From: Meconema thalassinum
Taxonomy: Eukaryota > Arthropoda > Insecta > Orthoptera > Tettigoniidae
DNA: 64,000 nt
Direction of reading: 5' to 3'
Assembly (NCBI GenBank): GCA_946902985.2
Contig: OX336392.1
Coordinates: 17,892,716-17,956,715, forward strand
Both the position numbers and the translations under genes were made by a program. Positions 54,660 through 64,000 of the stretch are shown here, piece after piece (position 1 is the first letter of the stretch; each line of letters opens with the position of its first letter). Under the pieces are notes generated by a model, which made no database searches, was not told where the DNA came from, and saw nothing but the letters and a program-made list of their open reading frames with translations.

Positions 54660-55130
54660 ACTGTATCGTTTAAACATGCCGCACGTTTTTACACATGCCG
54701 GTTTGTGTGTGGGTTTTGTAATGGAAACGCTGCTCCTGCTGCTTGTAGAGAATACGGAATACGATTTCCTAACCCCAGATTACCAGATTCAAGAGTGTTT
54801 ACAATATACTGCGTGACTCTGGTGCAGTACCCAGCTGTCGACATGGTGATACAACGTCTAAACCTAACATTCCCCGGAAGATGGATCGGGAGATATGGAC
54901 AAGTTTCTTGGCCACCAAGGTCCCCGGAGCTTACCCTTTTGGATTTTTGCCTGTGGGGATAGTTGAAAGGCGAAGTCTGCAAGGAAAAAGTTAACACAAG
55001 AGCCGACTTGGTCGTTCGGATTATGCCTAGTGCTGCCCTCATCAAAAAACGCCAAGACCCCTCCGAAGAGCTACATGGGGTGTTATCAAGAGAAGTGCAA
55101 AATGCATTGAAATTGGTGGTGGATGTTGTA
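54660..55130 (+). pseudogene. DUF4817/mariner-type transposase, internally deleted
   Basis: The frame begins with a DUF4817-like helix-turn-helix segment (VCGFCNGNAAPAACREYG, then RFPNPRLPDSRVF) and within 20 residues becomes the C-terminal DDE segment (FPGRWIGRYGQVSWPPRSPE, LLDFCLWG). After a stop at 54960 the next frame continues with LKGEVCKEKV. The D,D motif-bearing centre is missing, so it is inactive. No terminal inverted repeats were identified. Confidence 0.75.
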
Positions 55131-55688
55131 CAGCCTCCCAGGGGTATGCACCCCTTGGAGACCATCCCCCCATCATCTGTCTAAATCTCCTAACGGGCAA
55201 CCCTTGGAAAGCCGGGCCAACATCCATAAAACGTAGCAAGGACAGCTTGCCACTATAGAAAGCAGCTCAGTCCTTGCACAATGGTTACACATAGCGACAT
55301 ACTATTAACTGGGACAGCAATGCCAACACATTGCTGACAACATAGCGCCGGAGAGTATAAGAAGGCATCTTAATGAGGTCAAAGGGTCTCTCCATTATCA
55401 GTGCTTCAACGATACGGCCGAAGGCTACGCCGGTGTCACCAGAGGTGAGTCAGTCAGTCGTGTTCAGACATCCTACTTTTGTAACCTGTAACCCACCACT
55501 TGTACTACATTGTGAACATAATTACATTCCCTACAAGGGACTCATATTCAGAATTACAAGACCAATAAACACTTGGTCCACACTCTACACTAGCCTTACT
55601 GTTTATACGCCTCTTTACATCCCAACGCCCTTCCTTACTCCCGTCACGGTAAGACGTGACATACGGTAGTCTGATAGTGCTAGCTCAG
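55131..55688. other. Unassigned junction region
   Basis: Holds an AATAAA near 55562 and a 98-codon frame of unknown nature. It could include the U3 part of the LTR of the block that follows. Confidence 0.3.
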
Positions 55689-55689
55689 A

Positions 55690-55999
55690 TATCGTTGTGT
55701 TCCTCGAGCCGGCCCGGCTGCCAGAGAGCAGCGCGTGCTACTTAGCTGATACAAGCAGATTCAGTTACATAATAAGCAGTCAGCTGAGCGACCAGCGCAG
55801 TGACCCTTGCATTGGGTCCCATCCCTTCAAACACTACTACATTATTTATAGGAACGCCCCCTAGTTCCTAGCACACCACAACACTCTACACTGGTCAGCT
55901 TACCCTGCCAAGGGAAGCTACCCTTTTTAGGCACAACTTTATAAATTAGTACAATAACTCTTCCTTTTAGATCCACCCCCAAATAAGGGATCTAAAACA
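55690..55999 (+). repeat. Candidate LTR of the 3'-end block
   Basis: TATA-like attatttatagg near 55850, then R/U5-like sequence ending AACA at 55999, one base before a primer-binding-like site. The left edge is unknown and no second copy is in the window. Confidence 0.3.
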
Positions 56000-56000
56000 C

Positions 56001-56016
56001 TGGTGGAGGCGCGGGA
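56001..56016 (+). promoter_or_regulatory. Primer-binding-like site
   Basis: tggtggaggcgcggga starts with TGG, as expected for the complement of a tRNA CCA end, and sits directly after a TATA-bearing candidate LTR. The matching tRNA was not identified. Confidence 0.35.
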
Positions 56017-56277
56017 CTACGCACAATAGAACGGGACTCAACCAACGAGCCCTCGTAGTCAAAGCGACCCCTTGCGTACCGCAAAAAGCTAAGCGAATAG
56101 TGAATTTTTTTTTCCCAGACAGAAAGTAGTTTTTTTTTGCTCCAAAACTAGCTACACAGGGGAGATTCTTACTAAACCAAACTCCCAGCCCCAGAAAGAA
56201 CCAAACAGATACGAAAATACACTTTCAAACACGCACAGATTTTTTATTTTATTTCAATCGCATATACTTCAGTCAAA

Positions 56278-56703
56278 ATGGCGCCTCATGCAGAGATTGC
56301 AAGCCATACAGGCAGTAGGGGTACGCCAATATTATTAGCATTATTGTCCAGATGCCAGAGACACATACAAAACCGGCAAACGCAAATACGGGCACTCCAA
56401 ACAAAAATCGGGGCAATACAGGGCAAACAGCCATACACTCCGTCAGAGGGTAGGACAGCGCGATTAAGAGGCGCACATACGCTCTTGAATCACATACATG
56501 AACACCTCAACAGGATCCATATCCAAAGGCACGGAATACACGGCCAGTTGATCACCTCACAGGGTCCCGTAATAAATAATGCAACCCTCCAGAGGTTGAG
56601 GGTGCACTACGCGACTTTACACGCTCAGTACAGGGAGTTAATTCGCGAGCAAGCGCTTCTCCAACTAGCGGCCACAAAACTATACAGAACACAGAAACAT
56701 TAA
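56278..56703 (+). CDS. Unrecognised 141-residue protein, coiled-coil-like
   Basis: Starts at an ATG after 'cttcagtcaaaatg', with no stop over 141 codons. It is rich in His, Gln, Arg, Thr and Ile, with a likely amphipathic helix at about 30-50 (RHIQNRQTQIRALQTKIGAI) and helical repeats to the C-terminus. It resembles in size and charge a small nucleic-acid-binding or capsid-like protein of a retroelement, but no family is recognised. It follows a PBS-like site by 260 bp and precedes a second frame by 102 bp. It could be chance in A/C-rich sequence. Confidence 0.35.
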   Translation: MAPHAEIASHTGSRGTPILLALLSRCQRHIQNRQTQIRALQTKIGAIQGKQPYTPSEGRTARLRGAHTLLNHIHEHLNRIHIQRHGIHGQLITSQGPVINNATLQRLRVHYATLHAQYRELIREQALLQLAATKLYRTQKH

Positions 56704-56805
56704 TACAGTAATTTGCAGACAGGCCATATGCCTCCACAGGCAGTACGCCCAAATTTGGGGCGGACATAAGGAACTCCGGGCTCACTAGGACATTTTTTTG
56801 AGTAC

Positions 56806-57411
56806 ATGGCAGGGCCACCAGCCCAGCCGAGAGAGGACATAAGCGTAGATACGCTAACTCGACAATTTGCGAGGATGTCCCTCTCGCCATGTACTGCCAC
56901 ACATGGGAAGGAGGTCACCATGGCCACAGTCCAGGAGACGGCCAGGTTAGGCTCCAATAGGCTACAAATACAAGGTTACATAAACACATGTCCTTCAGCT
57001 CCGGATCGGAAGGCAATTTTGCCAAACCAAGGGGCAGAGCCTAGAACAACCCCCTCGGAACAAAGGGACGAGAGGGAGTTGAAGCCAGGACTCTCAAACA
57101 CACATAGCATGACAGGGAGACAACGGGACGTAACGACGTCATGGGCAGACGACATAGAACCCGTCCCACTACACATAAAGCCTACATACACCCACACAGA
57201 TAGGCTAACGCAATGGCAGGAGTCTGCCGTGGCCACAGGCCGAAAAGCGGTCAGACTACACGCCACCACATTGCTAGGCCAGACACAAGCCATTAAGCAA
57301 CCTTTACCGCCAGTTCAAAGGGCAAATTTGCCAGAACGAAGGCGAACACCGGTATTAGTCCCTCAGGATGCACGATACACGCACGCACATTTTGACCAGG
57401 GACACACATAA
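56806..57411 (+). CDS. Unrecognised 201-residue protein
   Basis: Starts in 'gtacatggcaggg' context and runs 201 codons. It begins MAGPPAQPREDISVDTLTRQ and is rich in Thr, Gln, Pro and Arg, predicted largely disordered, with a basic C-terminus (RANLPERRRTPVL). No zinc knuckle, protease, RT or other motif is present. The same strand and close spacing after the 141-codon frame suggest a linked pair. Length and Met context favour coding, A/C bias weakens that. Confidence 0.35.
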   Translation: MAGPPAQPREDISVDTLTRQFARMSLSPCTATHGKEVTMATVQETARLGSNRLQIQGYINTCPSAPDRKAILPNQGAEPRTTPSEQRDERELKPGLSNTHSMTGRQRDVTTSWADDIEPVPLHIKPTYTHTDRLTQWQESAVATGRKAVRLHATTLLGQTQAIKQPLPPVQRANLPERRRTPVLVPQDARYTHAHFDQGHT

Positions 57412-58674
57412 GTTCCTCTACACGGGGGAAATACGCCAATAAATACATACAGACTCACTAACGTAAACGGCACATTTTTTTCTCTCTTTCTCTATCTGCC
57501 TTCTTTTATTGATATGCAGTGCAACTTGGCTAGATCAGAGGTGCATGATTCAAAATCCTTGTTTTTTTTTGTTTGCCCCTGACATTTTTCTCCCAGGCCA
57601 GTAATGATTATTGGTCGGAGTGGTCATCACCATAAATTGGATAACGTAAAGTTTCTAATATTCAAAGCCCAGTAGAAGCCCATCAGGTGAGCTACGCGGC
57701 TTAAAGCCGGAAAGAGATATTTTGAGCATAGCTTAAACATCAAGTCACAGCATAGAGCTTAAGCGAGTCTTTCTAAGCAGAAATGACTAAATGTTCTACG
57801 TTCCGGTTCAACAGTTGGATAGACTCTCTAGTAGAGGGCAAAAGCCATAAGAGTGGCAGGAATTAAAAATCGCAAACTAATTTTCAAAAATTTGGTGAGG
57901 TGTGCTTTAACCAACTGAAAAGCCCAATTGCACACCGGGGCGAACCACTGTCATTTTGTTGAGTCATGCCGGAACATTTAGCACAATTTGTGTATAAATA
58001 TATAATGGCTCAACGGACAATACATATTTCTCTTTTGAAAATTATATATTCCATGCCAAGGTAAGGTTATAATTGCTTTGGAGTGGAGTTCGACTCCCAT
58101 AGTGCCCTGGCTTTGCTCGTGACGTGGATACACATGTATCAAATACGTCTGGCAATGGCCTTCCCCGGGTGTACTAGACAATGTCGGTAGATTCCCCTGA
58201 GATGTAACCAGATTACCGTAGTAATAACATTACCAAAATGGTAAATACTACACTCAGGCCCCAACTTTCATGTATAAACATTTTTCATATTTACAACACA
58301 GTTTTTACAGACTACCACCACCCGGGAACCCGCTTTTATAAGCATAAAAGCAAGGGGCAGGCGAGATACAATATAGTCTTTCTATTATTTTCTTTCAAAG
58401 TGCCCTCTTAATTCAGAGCGGGGCTAACATTTTTTTTTTGCCTCACGCATTCGGCCCGAGGAAGGAAGGTGGCCAAGCTAAACTATATATATATATTTAA
58501 TACATAGGCATCCGTTACACATAACACTGCCTCTAACATGACTCTCTCTCACCGGCACATTGTCACTAAACACGCGCCTAGCGGCCCAGACACACTAGCG
58601 TACAACGACATTTTGTACCACGGATAGGAATATACCTGAACCCCGATACAGTAACACACAATTGGGGACACACA

Positions 58675-58820
58675 TGTAGTTAGTAAGAGGTTCCTTTCCA
58701 ATACGGCCAATGCATGTGAGACTTTCGAAGTGAAAGGCCACGGCCTGTGGTTTGGATTCCACGTAAAACGGGAGTCCCGTGGCGCATGATCTACAGATCA
58801 ACGGTCACGTTAAACCACAA
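58675..58820 (+). mobile_element. SINE-B fragment, 5'-truncated
   Basis: 'ccaatgcatgtgagactttcgaagtgaaaggccac', 'tttggattccacgtaaaa' and 'ctacagatcaacggtcacgttaaaccaca' match the complement of 31716-31850. It ends in a T-tract. Confidence 0.7.
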
Positions 58821-59189
58821 TTTTTTTTTCTCCACAATGCGAGAGGCACTGCTCGCAATCACTACAGGCAACAATCAAGTTCACACACACACACGTGCAG
58901 AAAACTAGGACGTGGGCTGAACATAAAACAAATGAAACCACACAACACCGTAATTCAACACCGTCGTATCAGCAGTAACATACTCCTCAATGAGCAAGAC
59001 TGCTCGACACAGACGAGCCGAGCCAAATCCTACTGGACAGAAACCAACGCATCATTCACGCCCGATTTAGAGACCCTATATCTTCCAAAATTACACTACG
59101 AGGAGAGTTCAAAAATACGCAAACTCCTCACAGTATTAAGTACTTTCGTTTGCGCATAGCAGATACACAGTACACGTGCCATAATATAT

Positions 59190-59275
59190 CCGGCACAGAG
59201 AGGGTCACACCAAGTCTTTACAGACAACCGGATTCGAACCCATGACCACACACCACACTCGTACCAAAAACTAAC
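59190..59275 (-). mobile_element. SINE head remnant (minus strand)
   Basis: 'ccggattcgaaccc' is a perfect minus-strand B box (gggttcgaatccgg). The A box side is eroded. Confidence 0.35.
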
Positions 59276-61824
59276 TATCCAATGGTATTTTGGTACACGA
59301 AACACAAGCAAACACCACAAGGGGGAAGCCCCAAGCCCTGAAACACAACGCAGACATAGAACACAGAGAATGACATAAGGTCACGGGTCTGAGTCCCAGT
59401 AAAAATTAGACACAAGGGAAAGCAGTTATCCAGGCTCCCAACCACACCGAAATTGGCCCATACAAATGCATGAACAGGGAATACTACATTTCCTCCCACC
59501 AAAAGCCAGACATAAAATTTCGAATTACACCAGACATAGAGAATACATTTCCCAAACACAGGTAGGAAAATTTCGCAAGACACAAGTCTTAGGAAACAAT
59601 GGCCACACAACGTCATTACCTAACTAGGATGAATTGCTACATTAGTCCGCTAGGAATCTAAAACAATGACCACACTTGCATACGTGCAGAAAAGCACTTG
59701 CCGGCGGATGACAAACAATAACATCCCAGCCTGACATTACACATACCAACTGCTGACTGGCAGACTATTCGCACTGCAATACTACGGTGACGAGACACTA
59801 TTGCGTATCGCCAGTGACCGTGAAATTACAAACACATAACAATTATAACACCATACATTTTTTTTCTTCTCCACACTGCAAAAACATTTGGCAAGGGACA
59901 AAACGTGAAACAGCGGAACTTATCTTGGGCCTATAAGGGCACGTTCGCAAGACATTGACAGGTCACGGGCGCCTCCCGCCCATAAAGGCGATACATATTA
60001 CGACTTAGCCTGCAACAGACCAACCGTCCGCGTGGTGTAGCGGAACATAGTCACACACACGCACATGCACTCAACGATTAGGAGCAAACACAGACAAGAT
60101 CCCCCCCTAATAACTTCTTTTATCGATCGTAAGGCATAGGAGTCATTACAGATGACTAGCACATGACCAGTCGCACTACGACCACTGGCCACATTTACAA
60201 ATGGCAGACCAGATTAGGTCATGAAGCTCTACTATCCCAAGGCGCGGATAGAAAGCAAGCATGGACCAAGGGAGGATGACAAACCATAGGTGGATAATCC
60301 CAGAGGGATTACCGACATACTACAGCAGGCTACCATAGTTAATACCCAATTCCCTTCCAATAACCCTCTCACGCCCAACATAAACCAACGCAGACACATG
60401 TACACGACCAAAAACAGCTACACTACATTACAAGGTACACTCAAGGGGTTGATGGACTTCATGCGTCTAAAGAGCAGGCATGCTACGCCTTGCGCCACGA
60501 TGCTACCACCTGAGTATTAGGGGTGGGTCAGCAAACATTAAAGAAGCATAATGCGCCTCTCCAAATGAGAGAGGAGGCCATAGATATATACTAACCATTC
60601 TTTAGTACTTAAACACTCCCGCATGACAGGAATATATTGGTATTATGCCCCACCCTACACCTATCCGTACATGGAGGCAGACACTTCATATCCAGACACA
60701 TGCATGAGTATCCCATCCATTTACCAGGGATTTTGATATCAAACCTGCATGAAATTTTCGTATCTTTGCAATCCCCGGAATTACCTCCCCAGTCCACTCA
60801 CTATAGGAGCATCCCAACGCCACCACCGGTTCTAGGCCACCACTAACGTGGAACCCAAAGGTGCGCAACCCCTTCCTGCCTTGTTTCAGCCCACTCGACA
60901 AATAACTACCCCCAGATCCTAATAACAGGGTACCTGACATTACAGACCCTACTAACACCTCCATTAAGGTAAAGAAAGCATTATTGCTGGAAAGCTGACG
61001 TAGCGATGGTAGACCAGAAGTAGCCTATGTACTTAGAAGATCTACAACCCCACAACACTGGAAATATTTAACATTCTACACAGAGATTAAACCATTTACA
61101 CAGGTTACGCTACATTTTTTTTTTACAAAGGAATCTGATACGATCTGATTGATGACAACGGTGTAAGCCGAAGGTCAGGAGAACAACACTTTGAGAGCTG
61201 GGGAAGGCGATGTGGACCCTTACCCCAGTTGGCTCGACAGCGCAGCGACCTCACTTAACTGACGACTAGACCAAACAGACGAACTACGTAAGGTCAAAGC
61301 ATTCGGGACCTGACACGGGCAAACATCGAGATCTAGGGGTGCATATTAGCTCATCCCCCTTGTCGGAGAAGGTTACACCCACTATGTGTCACGGTCGTCG
61401 AAGCCAAGACCTGCAGGGAGACTTTCTGAGAAAGGCGGGAGAAATAGCTCACTCAGCGCCGGACTCGAGAGCTATCCCTAGAGACGACCCATATTATGAC
61501 TAGACTGTTAGTTAAATTTACGTAAGTAGGACTTCCATGGCGGGGAGTCAGACTCCTATTCGTCAGGAGTGAAGCAGGATCCAAGGGTTCAGCAGGACCA
61601 ATCCTAGATCCGACAAGTCCTTACCCCGCGAGGTGAAGGTGAAGACCACGACGTTAATCAATAATGAAGAATGAAATATGAATATATATATATGGAATGT
61701 ACGCGCTCATTCGGTCCTGCGCCCACGTAAATGGACGACAACGGGTCGCCAGAGATCTTAAATGAGTAGCATAGCGGGCACTCAAAGGGGTTCAGTGGGC
61801 CAAACCAGCAATGCCGATAAAGGC

Positions 61825-61996
61825 GAAGAGGAATCCCCGGACGCTCACTTCCCGGAGGACACATGAATATAAATATTGCGGCCGACACAGGCGAAGAGGA
61901 ATCCCCGGACGCTCACTTCCCGGAGGACACATGAATATAAATATTGCGGCCGACACAGGCGAAGAGGACTCCCCGGACGCTCACTTCCCGGAGGAT
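61825..61996 (+). repeat. 68-bp tandem repeat, 2.5 units
   Basis: gaagaggaatccccggacgctcacttcccggagga begins at 61825, 61893 and 61961, period exactly 68. The units are nearly identical, so the array is young. Because 68 is not a multiple of three, the open frame across it reads a different frame in each unit and is probably not coding. Confidence 0.95.
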
Positions 61997-64000
61997 ATTA
62001 TGCCATTGGACAATGTCCAATGCCCACATAAATGGCGCCACAGCGGGCAGTCAATGGGCATTAAGAGAGGGGCATTGCGAGCGCCTCATAAGGGTTACGT
62101 GGGCGGCCCACCTACGACTACACACGCAATGGCAACGATCAAAGAAATGGAAGGTACAGCAGGCGAAACGGTTTGCTTAAATGGCACCGTAAGCCGCCTG
62201 TGATTAGATTAGTACTAGTAATAGACGTCGACACCTAGAATTAAGGGAACGGAATCCAGCGATCCTAGAGACAACCGGTGTTTCTGGGACTCGTGCGGGT
62301 GGTGTCCTGGGGAAGTAAATTGCCCCAGGCGATCGTTCTAGGCCAAATTTAGCTATAAGACGGTTGCATTTGACACGCAACCTAGGATTAAGCAAATTTA
62401 TTCACCGCTGTTGCCAGGTATGGCGCAGCACATTTCGGCAATAGATTAAGGCAATCCTTTCGGCTTAGAAATAGCATTAAGTAACGCCGGTCGGCGCCTG
62501 ATAGCCCAGAAACCCGGCATCGGGGTAAGTCCGACAACTCATGATAAGGCATGATAATTCGTTGTAAGGTAACATAAACCTACATTTAAGGCAATTTTTT
62601 TTATATATATAGATCACAATAGAATATCTCGGCACTCGGTGACTAAAAATCCGTTACCGAGGTAAGCCCGACCATACTTAGGATAAACTAGGTTAAAATA
62701 GGCTAACCTAGGTTAAGTTAGACTTCGGTGGCGCTACACTTAGTTTCCAAACTAAGCGCTACCAAGGAAGGTTATATATATACCTGTAATGAATTATAAT
62801 GTATTGTACTGTACTATTCATAATTAACCCACTTTTACCCACACAGGAAGACCACGGAGCCACGAGAGATAAACATCTTTATATGGATGCATTTTTTTGT
62901 TGTTGTTTTGAATTACAGGTAACCCAGAACGTGAATATGTCCGTGGTAAATATATTACCAAAATACACATACATGTCATACACAAATACACTCCTTATCA
63001 ATTTTGGTTGCACCCTTAAAGGTGACAACGCCAGCGGTCAGCGGTGGACAGCATACGTGGGATGATGACCATCGCTGAACGCAAGCACATTTCAGAATAC
63101 GCAAATGAAGCGTTACTTCAGGCTCAAAGGGCGACACAGAGTTTGTAAGTGCCGGACCTTCGACCCTAAGGTGGGATTCCGAACCACGACGGAAAACCAC
63201 GAGGTTAGGTGATAAATACAGGGAGAGGATAGTGGACTAGCCACTAAACCGCACCAGGGACGGCCGATTAGAGAACGGTCGGCGAGGCATAATAGTACGG
63301 TGCGCGCCAAGTATAAGAGGTATGCAGTAACTGGCCAGGTAACAGAGCTCTATAAGGTTTCTATATATATATATGATAGTGATAATTATAAAGTGTAAAT
63401 TATTTTGTATTTTCTCGCCATGTCATACAATTGCAAGGGTCCACAAGAGTGGCAAGAATACTTATACGTACAGGGTACCCACATGGCAACCATTATTTTT
63501 TTTTATGTTCATCTTCATTACATGTTTACTATGTTCAATTATAACTTGTCAGGGATTTTACAAATGTAAGGATTACTATTATTATCGGGTCATATCTGTT
63601 ACCATTATCAAGACCACCAATGTACATAATGTCTATGATTTGTTTTCTTTCATTTTTCCTTCTTCTAACTTCCCCATTTGTCAGGGTGTTCCGTTTCATC
63701 CCGAACCAATAAATACACTTTGATTATATCCCTTAAATTATACCCTGGAACACCCATTTTTTTCTATTCTCTCCTATCTTTCTCTTTGCAGGGAGCACTT
63801 TTTTCCCCAAAGTAAAGCCAGACGACACAATTCCTCGCCCAGCTGGGTTTTTTCCTCCCTGCACAACTATGTAACGAATCACCATCAAAAACCATGTTTT
63901 TTTTTGAAACTAGCAATATGCCAGCAATAGCAAGGGCAATTTTTATTTACATGTCAAATTTCTTTTAATGTCAAATTTTTCCCAAATGTCAATTTTTTTT
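61997..64000. other. Block continues to the window end, no recognised gene
   Basis: Contains 'tagg(t)taa' style repeats near 62680-62720 and T8-9 tracts at 62597, 63499 and 63895. An 88-codon frame and a 116-codon frame (63373-63723) show no motif. AATAAA occurs at 63709. Near 63130-63260, 'gattccgaaccacgac' and 'ggatagtggactagccac' look like an eroded minus-strand SINE. Confidence 0.35.

Larger units (their letters stand above)
57412..61800. mobile_element. A/C-rich noncoding interior of the block
   Basis: The plus strand is rich in A and C and punctuated by T8-T10 tracts (57563, 58430, 58814, 59853, 61115), some followed by cag acceptor-like ends (tctatctgccttcttttattgatatgcag, 57490-57522). 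Frames up to 126 codons show no family motif. The block is interpreted as interior of a large non-autonomous retroelement. Inference. Confidence 0.25.

Noticed and set aside
61811..62203. 130-codon frame with a repeated acidic segment
   Set aside because: The underlying 68-bp repeat changes frame from unit to unit, which argues against coding.

Overview
This window looks like nuclear DNA from an insect with a large, repeat-rich genome. The grounds are tRNA-derived SINEs, BEL/Pao, Penelope-like, non-LTR, hAT, Helitron and DUF4817/mariner-type remnants, (ATT)n and (ATC)n microsatellites, splice-type signals, and one animal-type DUF229 gene. Several SINE bodies carry a 'gtggtttcccattttca..ccaggcaaatgc' segment that I associate with polyneopteran insects. 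That placement is an impression, not a proof. No bacterial operon, CRISPR array, rRNA gene or convincing free-standing tRNA gene is visible.

Only one intact, clearly recognisable protein gene is present: a 668-codon uninterrupted frame at 32546-34552 (+) for a type II membrane protein of the DUF229 family (alkaline phosphatase/sulfatase fold). It lies between two hAT remnants. One ends 238 bp before its ATG. The other is a 909-bp copy with its target duplication intact, inserted 14 bp after the stop codon. A THAP zinc-finger first exon (36344-36457) follows. A weak two-exon candidate lies at 6086-6499, behind a CpG-rich segment.

Layout. 0-9 kb: retroposon copy RA interrupted by a foldback element, then a run of SINEs, a poorly characterised 1.7 kb, a promoter-like GC-rich patch and a minus-strand Helitron. 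9.7-12.5 kb: a second Helitron, a 252-bp tandem repeat carrying TATA boxes, RA copy 2, and a 65-bp minisatellite. 13.2-18.6 kb: a three-level nest in which a minisatellite contains a LINE, which contains a 3.73-kb TGT...ACA element, with target duplications at both levels. 18.8-28.5 kb: SINE fragments, two Helentron-like elements, two tandem Helitrons, and a Penelope-like remnant with a hammerhead ribozyme motif. 28.5-32.3 kb: a deleted BEL/Pao element with both LTRs, another LTR with primer-binding site, and a hAT remnant split by a SINE. 34.5-50 kb: hAT copies, foldback MITEs, LINE 3' ends, RA with a 13-bp target duplication, and a Penelope GIY-YIG fragment. 50.8-51.2 kb: a ~124-bp tandem repeat carrying a perfect AGGTCA-T-TGACCT palindrome in each unit. 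53-55.2 kb: a LINE with an internal deletion, and a DUF4817/mariner-type remnant. 55.7-64 kb: a compositionally distinct, A/C-rich block with a primer-binding-like site and two unrecognised frames, read here as a possible undescribed retroelement derivative.

Family labels such as RA, SINE-A to SINE-D, FB, HT and hAT1-3 are local names used only to link copies inside this window. Edges of repeats without target duplications are approximate. No database search was possible.
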